From: Enterococcus pallens ATCC BAA-351
GTDB taxonomy: Bacteria > Bacillota > Bacilli > Lactobacillales > Enterococcaceae
Length of the DNA: 64,000 nucleotides
NCBI RefSeq assembly: GCF_000407485.1
Contig: NZ_ASWD01000003.1
Span: forward strand, 744,001-808,000
Direction of reading: 5' to 3'
Part shown: positions 26,171 through 33,433 of the stretch, in pieces
Layout: each line of letters begins with the position of its first letter
How positions within the stretch are numbered: position 1 is the stretch's first letter
Notes under the pieces: model-generated
What the model was told of the DNA's origin: nothing
The model's database searches: none
What the model saw: the letters and a program-made list of their open reading frames with translations, nothing else
Position numbers and translations under genes: made by a program

Positions 26171-26323
26171 GGTATACACTCCTTCGTTTTCGACGGTGCC
26201 ATTGACGGTCTCTGGAATACCTGTCAATTTTCCATCTTTTCTCATCGCTTCTAGTCAAACCTCTTCATTTTTATCGTAAACCAATCATAAAATTGCCATT
26301 TTAATTATTTTTATTGAAAGATA

Positions 26324-26352
26324 TTGCGTAATTATTCATCGTATTCTATAAT
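26324..26352 (+). promoter_or_regulatory. Possible outward-facing promoter inside the invertible segment
   Basis: TTGCGT (26324-26329), 17 bases, then a perfect TATAAT (26347-26352), reading rightwards to the IR-R repeat. The -35 match is only partial. If the segment inverted, this promoter would point into the surface operon. The rest of the 26246-26904 gap is AT-rich with palindromes and no gene. Confidence 0.45.
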
Positions 26353-26398
26353 TATATTAATCAATGGTAAAAAAAGATTCGTTTACCCGAGGAACTCT

Positions 26399-26415
26399 TG
26401 GTCTTCTTAAGACCA
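26399..26415. repeat. Right inverted repeat (IR-R) flanking the integrase segment
   Basis: TGGTCTTCTTAAGACCA, the exact reverse complement of IR-L at 24781-24797. Together they enclose 1635 bp that contain the integrase gene and a candidate promoter. Confidence 0.75.
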
Positions 26416-26629
26416 TGAAACTTCTTAACAAAATAAATAACATTTGTTTTTATAATTTCCTTTATCATACTTGTGATACCCACCTAAATACCTTCATTAT
26501 TACTTTAAGTATTATACTCAAAAAAACACTTTTCGCATAAATTGATTACCGTACGCTTTCATCGCTGATTTTCATATGAAATTATTTTTCAGAATGCCTT
26601 TACAAAATAACTAAATCATGTGTATGATC

Positions 26630-26670
26630 TAGTTATTGATAACTATTACCAGATAGTTATTAGTAACTTT
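26630..26670. promoter_or_regulatory. Tandem palindromes upstream of the ComK-like gene
   Basis: TAGTTATTGATAACTA (26630-26645) is a near-perfect palindrome. It is followed eight bases later by TAGTTATTAGTAACTTT (26654-26670), a related imperfect copy. Two like half-site pairs in tandem suggest an operator for a dimeric regulator controlling the rightward ComK-like gene. Confidence 0.5.
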
Positions 26671-26752
26671 GTCAGTGACGTTTGAGATCAGCAAAAAACA
26701 CTTTTGACTGATCACTCGCTTTGAAGAATCGCTTTTTTTCCTTCCAATTCTT

Positions 26753-26766
26753 CTCGTGCGCACGAG
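26753..26766. promoter_or_regulatory. Perfect GC-rich palindrome CTCGTGCGCACGAG
   Basis: Fourteen bases of perfect dyad symmetry in an AT-rich 660-bp gap, about 140 bp before the ComK-like start codon. There is no T run, so it is more likely a protein-binding site or leader hairpin than a terminator. Confidence 0.4.
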
Positions 26767-26904
26767 CCTTTACCTGCTTCAAAGCAGTCAACACTTCTGA
26801 CAACCACTTTTTTGAGTTGAATCAAAACCATTCAAGTAGTATTTTCTAACATTGAAACGATTAATTGAGCGACTAAAAATAGAAAAGAAATAGGAGTAAC
26901 GATT

Positions 26905-27678
26905 ATGCAAAAAGAAACTTCCCCTGAGGAATTTGTTGGGGCCAACTCATTATTACTAGATTGCGAAAAAGATCCCGACGTTTGGCAAGGACTGTTAAGC
27001 CAAGCAGAACCCTATGTCCCACAGGAAAATCAACCGCTCTCTTTCGTGCTGCCTGTTCCAGAACAAAATGTGAGCATGGTTTTTTATCAGGATACACACT
27101 ATTACTACCCGAAACAGACCTTCACTACACTTAAAATCTATGAAAAAGCGCATAATTTTCTGGATTATTCTGTATTAACAAAAGTATTGAGACGCTTTAA
27201 CTGCTTCGGCCATTATCGGATGCCGATGGTCAGCTTTACGTCTGTCTTGTTTCCCTTGGGGAAACCTAATCATACCGCTTGGATCAATCCGTTTGAGATT
27301 TTGGAACTAAAAGAGGAGGGGCCATTTACGTGGATCTATTTCTGTAATGGACCAGCTATCAAGGTTCCTTTAACCAGCCAAACGATTCGAAATTACACCG
27401 AAAATGCCTTAGTGATTTTAGCCACGGTTGCACGGGATCATTTCTCCACCGGGATGATTGGGCCGGTCTCTCCGTTGTCTGTCTTAGGTATCCCAGACAC
27501 GCCTTTTGCCCGTTCCCTTAGTCAACGACCGAAGCTGCAGAAATTTCCGCTACCTCTGCGGCTGCTTAAGGAGGCATATGAAAAAGAACTCGCTCTACAA
27601 ACGATTTTACGTTTTGGCTATCAGAGCGGTTTGGAGCATTGGAACCATCAAACCTTTTACGATTTATTTGATCAGTAA
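26905..27678 (+). CDS. ComK-like transcriptional regulator
   Basis: Protein of 257 residues without membrane helix. The central part (about 85-180) resembles the ComK core: RRFNCFGHYRMPM, a VLFPLGKPNHTAWINPFEI segment matching ComK's FP...WI pattern, then FCNGPAIKVPLTSQTIRNY matching the NGK...P.SY..F stretch. About 75 residues precede this core, longer than in Bacillus ComK. ComK activates DNA-uptake and other genes in Bacillus; here the gene faces away from the integrase and surface operon, so it may control that operon. AGGAG lies eight bases before the ATG, and a strong terminator ends the unit. The family call is by eye and moderate. Confidence 0.6.
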   Translation: MQKETSPEEFVGANSLLLDCEKDPDVWQGLLSQAEPYVPQENQPLSFVLPVPEQNVSMVFYQDTHYYYPKQTFTTLKIYEKAHNFLDYSVLTKVLRRFNCFGHYRMPMVSFTSVLFPLGKPNHTAWINPFEILELKEEGPFTWIYFCNGPAIKVPLTSQTIRNYTENALVILATVARDHFSTGMIGPVSPLSVLGIPDTPFARSLSQRPKLQKFPLPLRLLKEAYEKELALQTILRFGYQSGLEHWNHQTFYDLFDQ

Positions 27679-27700
27679 TCTCTAGTCAACACAACAGAAG

Positions 27701-27753
27701 AGTTGTTTCCGTTATTTTATTTCTCTCTTGGGAAGACGGAAACAACTTTTTTT
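27701..27753 (+). terminator. Strong terminator after the ComK-like gene
   Basis: AGTTGTTTCCGT (27701-27712) pairs perfectly with ACGGAAACAACT (27736-27747), followed by seven T's. Confidence 0.9.
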
Positions 27754-27878
27754 CGTTCCTTTTTTTATGCTTCACAAGTGTAAATACCTTAAATACAGCA
27801 ATAATCTAACTCTTTTTCACAAAAAACAGAAGGTTTACATAAAACACATAAACTTTTTCTGACCCTCTGATTAGCCAC

Positions 27879-27975
27879 CTTTTTCTTTACCCGAAAAATA
27901 CAAAATCCCATGAAATCAAGATTCTTCAAAAAATTTAGGGGGCTAATCATGCAGTCCGAGAGCTAATCGTGCAGT
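27879..27975. repeat. Repeated GCTAATCRTGCAGT motif upstream of the DUF1659 gene
   Basis: GCTAATCATGCAGT (27942-27955) and GCTAATCGTGCAGT (27962-27975) are direct repeats with a 20-bp period, about two helical turns. An inverted GGCTAATCA copy lies at 27879-27887. They sit about 100 bp before the DUF1659 start in a 400-bp gap with no other gene and look like binding sites for a regulator acting on one DNA face. Confidence 0.55.
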
Positions 27976-28075
27976 TTTCAATTTTTTGTTATTGAAGTAT
28001 GGTTTAGTCACCGGCCGGGAAACACATCCAGCAACATCAAATACCAACCAAAAACAGAAAACGGAGGAACGACCT

Positions 28076-28291
28076 GTGATACAAAAATTAGGCACAAAAT
28101 TACAAGTACAAATTGAACAAGAAGGCGAAGACAAACAGAAGAAAGTGAACTTTTCAAATGTAATTGATAATCCACCTGAAGAAGATGTGGTGAAGTTAGG
28201 CGAAATTATGGCAGATCTGTCTCAACAAGGCAGCTCATTGGATAGTGTGATTATGACGGTGCAGTCACGTATTACGAAGGAGGTTGAATAA
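28076..28291 (+). CDS. DUF1659 family small protein
   Basis: A 71-residue protein starting at GTG with GGAGG eight bases upstream. An earlier open frame from 27986 lacks a ribosome binding site. It has the DUF1659 pattern: MIQKLGTKLQVQIEQEGEDK, then KVNFSNVI, then a helical C-terminal half ending in a beta strand. It is followed two bases later by a DUF2922 gene, the usual partner in other Firmicutes. Function unknown in the family. Presence next to the ComK-like gene and surface operon suggests a linked role, which is inference. Confidence 0.8.
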   Translation: MIQKLGTKLQVQIEQEGEDKQKKVNFSNVIDNPPEEDVVKLGEIMADLSQQGSSLDSVIMTVQSRITKEVE

Positions 28292-28293
28292 GC

Positions 28294-28536
28294 ATGAATC
28301 GAGTCGTGAAATTAGTTTCTATGTTTAGAAATGGTGCAGGAAAAAGCCAAACGTGGTCGCTGAATAATCCAGATACCACCAAGACACCCTCACAAATTAA
28401 AGCTCTTTTGGAAGATTTAACTAAGCTAAACCTATTCCAAAAAGACGGCATTCGTCTGTTTGATACCGTCGTGAGTGCCAAGTATGTCGAAACAATTGAA
28501 ACACCGATCTTTGAAGAAGTCCCTGTTACACGCTAA
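28294..28536 (+). CDS. DUF2922 family small protein (copy 1)
   Basis: An 80-residue protein with the DUF2922 pattern: VKLVSMFRNGAGKSQTWSLNNPD, a helix (ALLEDLTKLNLFQKDGIRLFD) and AKYVETIETPIFEE. AAGGAGG is located inside the preceding gene's last codons, so translation is coupled to the DUF1659 gene. A second, longer copy is encoded at 29111-29704 and shares the MFRN/TFLN-SAGK opening and the KYVETIE / KFVETIE motif. Function unknown. Confidence 0.82.
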   Translation: MNRVVKLVSMFRNGAGKSQTWSLNNPDTTKTPSQIKALLEDLTKLNLFQKDGIRLFDTVVSAKYVETIETPIFEEVPVTR

Positions 28537-28545
28537 TTAAAACAT

Positions 28546-28576
28546 GAGAAGCAGCGACAGACGTGGCGTGCTTCTC
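28546..28576 (+). terminator. Hairpin after DUF1659-DUF2922 pair
   Basis: GAGAAGCA (28546-28553) pairs with TGCTTCTC (28569-28576). The following bases are only weakly T-rich, so it may be partial terminator or mRNA stabiliser. Confidence 0.5.
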
Positions 28577-28660
28577 TTGCACTATTTTATGATTGAACCA
28601 ACTTTCCTAGGTGGCTGAGTTCAATAAATACTTACTATAAAGAGAAATGAGGAATCCATT

Positions 28661-29053
28661 ATGATGTCAGAGCAACCCTTCACCCACCAACAACTGTTTA
28701 ACCTAAAACTTGAAACTATTGAACAAAGACTCATGGAATATTATCAGGAAACCCAGAATGGCACCATGACCATCAAGCTATTACTAGCTTTACGCGTACG
28801 TTATCAACTTGGTGCGAAGGAGTTCGCTCTGGTATTGCAAGATTTAGTTCGTTACTTATTTATGAATACCAAGGCTACGAAAACTATGAAGCAATTCTTC
28901 TGGTATTTCGTGGATTATTTTGAAACTAGCGAGTTGCGGATCTTGAACTTAAAACTGAATCCGGTTCGCAATTTTATTGAAAAAACCAAGTCTCTGATCA
29001 AGTCACAAGTTGCCAAGTTATTCCATACAGAAGCCGACACTGAAGCCACCTGA
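28661..29053 (+). CDS. Hypothetical helical protein
   Basis: A 130-residue protein predicted to be mostly alpha-helical (LKLETIEQRLMEYYQET, IKLLLALRVRYQLGAKEFAL, TMKQFFWYFVDYFETSELR), with a basic C-terminal region. No signal peptide or clear membrane helix and no recognised family. GAGG lies about eight bases before the double ATG. It lies between two DUF2922 genes, so it is probably part of the same unit. Confidence 0.65.
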   Translation: MMSEQPFTHQQLFNLKLETIEQRLMEYYQETQNGTMTIKLLLALRVRYQLGAKEFALVLQDLVRYLFMNTKATKTMKQFFWYFVDYFETSELRILNLKLNPVRNFIEKTKSLIKSQVAKLFHTEADTEAT

Positions 29054-29110
29054 AAATGATATTTATTGTCTGTCTCACCTACGCAAATAAAAATGAAAGG
29101 AGTCCAATAA

Positions 29111-29704
29111 ATGATCAAACTAGTATCCACCTTCCTGAACAGTGCAGGAAAAACACATAATTTTACAGTTAAAGATCCGGATACGACGAAAAGTCCTGAA
29201 GAAATCAAAGAATCATTGAAGCTGTTAAGCAGTTTACATCTGTTTGAAAAAGACGGCGTTGAATTGTTCCAAGAAGTCGTCAAAGCCAAATTTGTAGAAA
29301 CCATTGAACATCCAATTTTTGAAGGCGACGAATTGTTTGGTGTTCCAGCACCAATTGAAGAAAGTCCTGAAGAAGAAGCACAATTACCAGAAGAGGTTGA
29401 TCCCTCTAGCCTTGAAGAATTAAAAGCTAAAAGTACCCGGCGGGAATTGCCGCAGGTACCGAGAATATCCTTATCTTCCTTAGCCAACAAGGAAGTTTAT
29501 ATAGATGAATTGAATGAACAACCAGAAAATAGTTTCCAGGGAATTACTGGAATTACTATAGAAGAGATCGCTCAGAGAACGTCACCTGTCACTGAGGAAC
29601 CTTCCAACAAGCCGTATGACATAGTCAAAGAAATGTTCAAGCGAAAGCTGCGAAGACGGAAAAAGGAGCAGGAGCGACAGAATTCACCAGATTCTTCCTC
29701 TTAG
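29111..29704 (+). CDS. DUF2922 family protein with C-terminal extension (copy 2)
   Basis: A 197-residue protein. Residues 1-75 are a DUF2922 domain (IKLVSTFLNSAGKTHNFTVK, SSLHLFEKDGVELFQEVV, KFVETIEHPIFEGDE) paralogous to copy 1. The remaining 120 residues are acidic and proline-rich, then end in a strongly basic stretch (KEMFKRKLRRRKKEQERQ). This fused charged tail is unusual for a family that is normally about 75 residues long and points to a linking or DNA/RNA/membrane-binding role. AAAGGAG lies upstream of the ATG. Function unknown. Confidence 0.75.
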   Translation: MIKLVSTFLNSAGKTHNFTVKDPDTTKSPEEIKESLKLLSSLHLFEKDGVELFQEVVKAKFVETIEHPIFEGDELFGVPAPIEESPEEEAQLPEEVDPSSLEELKAKSTRRELPQVPRISLSSLANKEVYIDELNEQPENSFQGITGITIEEIAQRTSPVTEEPSNKPYDIVKEMFKRKLRRRKKEQERQNSPDSSS

Positions 29705-29778
29705 AATCTAGTTTGATCTAGCGTAGGCGAGGATCAGATTAGTCGGATCACGGCCATTCACTGAAAGGAGGTGATGGT

Positions 29779-29871
29779 TTGCGATCCTTGGTGCAATACA
29801 TTTTAGCCCCACTTTTCGTAGGGCTGGTTATTGCTTTGTTTAACCACTGGTTAGACGATCACGATCCTTGA
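29779..29871 (+). CDS. Fst-like type I toxin / holin-like small peptide
   Basis: A 30-residue peptide beginning at TTG with a very strong AAAGGAGG seven bases upstream. It has the Fst-family layout: short N-terminus, one membrane helix (QYILAPLFVGLVIALF), then a charged tail (NHWLDDHDP). Fst toxins damage the membrane and are held off by an antisense RNA. The sequence CGATCCTTG occurs at the start (29782-29790) and again at the end (29862-29870) of the gene, like the direct repeats DRa/DRb that pair with the antitoxin RNA in the pAD1 par locus. A convergent antitoxin RNA was not proved. Confidence 0.7.
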   Translation: MRSLVQYILAPLFVGLVIALFNHWLDDHDP

Positions 29872-29888
29872 GAATTGAATACAAAAAG

Positions 29889-29925
29889 ATACCTGCGAAG
29901 ATGGCGCCCTTCGCAGGTATGAAGT
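29889..29925. terminator. Strong terminator between the Fst-like gene and the activase operon
   Basis: ATACCTGCGAAG (29889-29900) pairs perfectly with CTTCGCAGGTAT (29909-29920). Read leftwards it is followed by CTTTTTG, so it ends the reductase-activase transcript. It may also end the toxin mRNA. Confidence 0.88.
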
Positions 29926-29977
29926 TACTGATTTATTAATGGCTTTTTGTGACCTTTTTTCCTTATCAAGCTGCTGA

Positions 29978-30745
29978 CTATAATTTTCTTTGTCCAATCT
30001 GAGCAGCACCGATAGCGCCGGCATATTGTGACAGCTCATTAGTATGAACCGGCGCATGTACATAGGTGGATAAAACTTCTGCAAATTGCGTGCTGCGGGA
30101 AAGTCCGCCGGTGAAGAGAACCTCCTCCCCACGCTTTGGCCGCAGCTTGGAATATTGACTGCTGATACGTTTGGCGATTGAATGCAGCACTCCGCAAGCG
30201 ATGTCTTCCCTTTTCTCGCCTTTGGAGATCAGACCGATAACCTCTGATTCTGCAAAAACGGTACACATGCTGTTGATAGTTACTGGTTCACCAATTGAAG
30301 CAAATTGATCCAGCTTAGTAATATCTTCGCCTAGGGTTCGCATCATCACTTCAACGAAGCGTCCTGTTCCGGCTGCACAGCGATCGTTCATGTTGAACTC
30401 AACTACAGTCCCTTTACCATTTAGTTGAATGGTTTTGCAGTCCTGACCGCCAATATCGATAACCTGCTTAATGCCTGGCTGTAAATACTCGGCTCCTTTG
30501 CCATGACAGCTGATCTCGGTAATGGCTAAATCGCTGTCAATCAGTTTACGGCCATAACCAGTGGTAATTAGTTTGCTATTCTCGTCAGTCAGGCTGTATT
30601 TTTCGGTAAAACGAGTGACGATTTCTTCCATTGCCCCTCGAGGATTACCGCCAGTTGGGATCAGGTATTTATCTAGTAATTGATCCTCTGAGAAAAGAAC
30701 CCCTTTGGTTGTGGTGGAGCCAGAATCCATGCCTATATAGAACAT
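29978..30745 (-). CDS. 2-hydroxyacyl-CoA dehydratase-type activase (ASKHA ATPase)
   Basis: Activator ATPase of 255 residues that should reduce its partner iron-sulfur enzyme with ATP hydrolysis. The ASKHA ATP-binding motifs are visible: MFYIGMDSGSTTTKGVL at the start, IDIGGQDCKTI (about 92-102), and LFTGGLSRS near residue 210. The two cysteines that hold the bridging [4Fe-4S] cluster of the homodimer fit DRCAAGTGR (about 122) and NSMCTVFAESEV (about 160). It overlaps the reductase gene by 13 bases, so the two are made together. Oxygen-sensitive chemistry is expected. Confidence 0.92.
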   Translation of the reverse strand: MFYIGMDSGSTTTKGVLFSEDQLLDKYLIPTGGNPRGAMEEIVTRFTEKYSLTDENSKLITTGYGRKLIDSDLAITEISCHGKGAEYLQPGIKQVIDIGGQDCKTIQLNGKGTVVEFNMNDRCAAGTGRFVEVMMRTLGEDITKLDQFASIGEPVTINSMCTVFAESEVIGLISKGEKREDIACGVLHSIAKRISSQYSKLRPKRGEEVLFTGGLSRSTQFAEVLSTYVHAPVHTNELSQYAGAIGAAQIGQRKL

Positions 30746-31911
30746 GCTTTTTCTTCCTCTAGCATTTCAATAAAGGCGGTCACGCGAGTGTTAATCTGTT
30801 CAATATCAGAAGTAGAATAGTCCGTTTCCAAATATAGGTACGGGGTATCTTTTTCTTCATTCAGGTATCGTTTGATCTTCAGCGACTCAACCGAGAATGG
30901 AATGCAGTTTTGCAGCACCATATCGATGACTCCGTCGACTTGATAATCATCCACCATTTGACTTAACAAATCTTTTCTTGGCTGGTTGTTGGACATGCAG
31001 GCACAGCCGATATTAATATATTTGTCTACTAAAGCTTGGTAAACGTCTTCGGTATCTTCTTCTACCAGTCGCTCTACCGCTTTACTTACCGTACAATTCT
31101 CGAAAGCGACTACGATGCCGCCGTTGTCTTCAATCGCCTTAATTACTTTTTCAGTTACGCCGCCCATTGGTGAACCCGTAATCAGAATGCGCGGTTTTCT
31201 TGGCAGTGTTTTGCCTGCTTCGTAGCCTTCTTTTACTTTATTGGTGGTTTCTTCCAGCATTTGAATGACTTCTTGTTTATCGAATTTGTATTGTGAACCA
31301 TACATTACTTGGAAGATTTCGGTTCCGCTGATAGCTGGCGGATTTAATTGTCCTAGACGATAAAAGTTTTGTTTGGCACGACGTTCATGATTTTTCATTT
31401 TGATGGCTTCTTGAATTTGTTCCTCGGTAATTGTCACACCGAAGAAGTCTTCCAATTTTTCTTTAAAATTCACTAGTTCGCTGTACCATAATTTTTTACT
31501 GGCTTCGCTGTCACGGTTATGAGGCAAATGCATTAAGTACGTGTCCTTGAATTCTTCCATGTATTCGTACATTTTTTTCTTACCGTCACAAGTAGTTTCG
31601 CCTACCACCAAATCAGAGAAATAGAAGTATGGACATTTATCGGTTTTACCGAAGCCATAGCTTGATTTGATTAAGGGACATAGATTCCGCGGCAAATCTT
31701 CCTCTGCATCTGGAATGGTTTCGTCTGAGGTCGAGCACAAACTAATCTGAATGGCTCCACTGGCCATTACCAATTCTTCTGGCATAAAGGTACAATACAC
31801 ACCCACAACTGCTTGACCCTGTTCCTTCAAGTTCTTCACGGTTAAAAATCCTTGGCGCCGTGCTTCACCAAATTCGTCAAATACTTCAGGTAATTCTGTT
31901 CGTAGTTCCAT
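30733..31911 (-). CDS. Double-cubane-cluster-type anaerobic reductase
   Basis: Iron-sulfur reductase of 392 residues in the 2-hydroxyacyl-CoA dehydratase (HgdB/FldBC) family, single-subunit YjiM-like branch. Cysteines suited to hold clusters appear in VVGVYCTFMPEELVMASGA, NLCPLIKSSYGF, DKCPYFYFSDLVVGETTCDGKKKMYEY, NIGCACMSNN and VLQNCIPFS. It is paired with the activase gene downstream. Characterised double-cubane proteins reduce small molecules such as acetylene in vitro; the natural substrate is not known. Here the neighbours (cystine-type symporter, amino-acid ABC transporter, aminotransferase) point to an amino-acid-derived substrate (inference). AAGGAGG precedes the ATG. Confidence 0.88.
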   Translation of the reverse strand: MELRTELPEVFDEFGEARRQGFLTVKNLKEQGQAVVGVYCTFMPEELVMASGAIQISLCSTSDETIPDAEEDLPRNLCPLIKSSYGFGKTDKCPYFYFSDLVVGETTCDGKKKMYEYMEEFKDTYLMHLPHNRDSEASKKLWYSELVNFKEKLEDFFGVTITEEQIQEAIKMKNHERRAKQNFYRLGQLNPPAISGTEIFQVMYGSQYKFDKQEVIQMLEETTNKVKEGYEAGKTLPRKPRILITGSPMGGVTEKVIKAIEDNGGIVVAFENCTVSKAVERLVEEDTEDVYQALVDKYINIGCACMSNNQPRKDLLSQMVDDYQVDGVIDMVLQNCIPFSVESLKIKRYLNEEKDTPYLYLETDYSTSDIEQINTRVTAFIEMLEEEKACSI

Positions 31912-31929
31912 ACTTCTTTTCCTCCTTTT

Positions 31930-33306
31930 TTACTTCGTTGTTAACACTGTTTCTTTGTTTTCTTTTGCTTGCTTCAAGTCAACGCCATTAACCTTGCAGG
32001 TAACCATGCTGGCAACGACACCGCCATTCAGGTTCACTGCGGTACGTCCCATATCAACTAATGGTTCGATGGCAATAAAGACACCTGCCAAGCCAACCGG
32101 AAGCCCTAATGCAGATAGTGAAATAATGGTTGCTACAGTACCACCGCCACCTGTTCCAGCAATCCCAAATGAAGTCATGGCAATCATAAAGGCTGCGTAA
32201 AATAGGAATTGTGGTGATAGTGGATTGATACCTTGAGTAACGGCCACAATCGCAATGATAATTCCTGGATAAAGACCAGCACAGCCGTTCATTCCCATGG
32301 AAGTGGCAAAAGAGGCACTCAAGCTTGAAATCCCTTTAGGAATCCCCAGCTCTTCCTGCATTTCCAAGTTCATCGGCATTGAACCCGCACTTGATGACGT
32401 GATAAAGGCAAACGATAGAACTGGCCAAGCTTTTTTCAAGTAGCGAATTGGTGACATCCCACAAGCTGCCATAATTCCTAGTTGGATGATGAATTGAATC
32501 AGCATAGCCACATAGCAGGCTACAAAGAATTGCGCCAGCTTCCAAACTGCTGACAAATCATTGTTCACAACCGTTGTAGTCATAATCGTCAGCACAGCAT
32601 AAGGTGCAAAGGACAAGAATAAACGAACCACTGACATAACAATTTCGTAAATGCTGTCCATGCCGCGACGGAACAAATCTGCTTCTTTTGGCTTTTTATC
32701 CTTAATCCGCAGATAAGCTACTCCGATAAATAAGGCAAAAATTACTACACCTAAGGTTGCACTTGCTCGTTGCCCAGTTAAATCAAAGAAGGGGTTCGAT
32801 GGGAAAATCGCCACAATTTTTTGCGGCAATGACAAGGTGTGCTCCCCACCTGCTACATAATTCTTTTCAATATCATTAGCAGCGCTTAAAGCCGATTGAC
32901 TGATATTGAAGGTGCTCCCGTCAATATTCGCAAAGTACCCTGTCGCAATTCCGACAATTCCTGCGATTCCTGCGGTAACAATTAAGGTACCCACGATCGT
33001 AACGCCAATTTTCAATACGTTAGTTTTAATTTCAATTTTCGTGAAGGCTAAGATGACACAGACCAAAATCAGCGGCATTGCGATCATTTGCAGCAGCTTC
33101 ACATAGATACTGCCGAACATGCCGATCCAATCAGAGAAGACTGCACCTTCTGCAGAAGAGAACAGCTGATTGAAAATAAATCCTAAAACAATACCCAATA
33201 CCAAAGCAAAGACAACTCGTTTAGAAAAAGGGACTTTTTTCCCTTTCAAATAAATAAGTCCATAAATAGCAGCAATCATAATAATAAACGACAAAGCAAT
33301 TAACAT
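31930..33306 (-). CDS. L-cystine/dicarboxylate:cation symporter (TcyP-like)
   Basis: Secondary transporter of 458 residues in the DAACS/SDF family. About ten hydrophobic segments are seen; characteristic motifs are KLLQMIAMPLILVCVILAF, ITSSSAGSMPMN (the serine-rich re-entrant loop), MGMNGCAGLYPGIIIA and GGGTVATIISLSALGLPVGL, closest to the TcyP cystine group. ATG 33306 is chosen because GGGAGAG lies seven bases upstream; upstream codons to 33429 lack a start signal and include leader structures. First gene of an operon with the reductase and activase, so its cargo probably feeds the reductase. Cystine is likely but not certain. Confidence 0.85.
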   Translation of the reverse strand: MLIALSFIIMIAAIYGLIYLKGKKVPFSKRVVFALVLGIVLGFIFNQLFSSAEGAVFSDWIGMFGSIYVKLLQMIAMPLILVCVILAFTKIEIKTNVLKIGVTIVGTLIVTAGIAGIVGIATGYFANIDGSTFNISQSALSAANDIEKNYVAGGEHTLSLPQKIVAIFPSNPFFDLTGQRASATLGVVIFALFIGVAYLRIKDKKPKEADLFRRGMDSIYEIVMSVVRLFLSFAPYAVLTIMTTTVVNNDLSAVWKLAQFFVACYVAMLIQFIIQLGIMAACGMSPIRYLKKAWPVLSFAFITSSSAGSMPMNLEMQEELGIPKGISSLSASFATSMGMNGCAGLYPGIIIAIVAVTQGINPLSPQFLFYAAFMIAMTSFGIAGTGGGGTVATIISLSALGLPVGLAGVFIAIEPLVDMGRTAVNLNGGVVASMVTCKVNGVDLKQAKENKETVLTTK

Positions 33307-33433
33307 GTTTACACTCTCCCAAATAGTTTTTAGGAAGTCTAACTCTTGTCTCTTCAATAAGATTTCATTTAAATTTCGAGGCACAACAAAAAAACATACA
33401 TAAATCGTATGTTTTCCCTCATATCTCAAATTT

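Noticed and set aside
26170-26245. Integrase start at ATG 26245
   Set aside because: No ribosome binding site; the ATG at 26170 has AAGGAG eight bases upstream and matches the usual family N-terminus.
11222-26245. Interpretation of the whole surface region as a prophage or conjugative element
   Set aside because: Apart from the integrase no phage structural, replication or conjugation genes are present; the genes form a secretion and surface operon.
24781-26415. The two 17-mers read as direct attachment repeats of a small integrated element
   Set aside because: Only the arms match in direct orientation; the centre differs (AAG against CTT). In inverted orientation all 17 bases match, and no excisionase or cargo lies between them.
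26364-26540. A 58-codon open frame on the plus strand crossing the right inverted repeat (MVKKDSFTRGTLGLLKT...)
   Set aside because: No ribosome binding site before the ATG and unusual composition (AT-rich, no family). Better explained as chance in an AT-rich control region.
27942-27975. CRISPR-like repeats
   Set aside because: Only two 14-bp units with 6-bp spacing and no cas genes; fits operators better.
29774-29806. ATG frame at 29774 as start of a small peptide
   Set aside because: Ends after ten codons; the TTG frame at 29779 has better ribosome-binding-site spacing and encodes the Fst-like helix.
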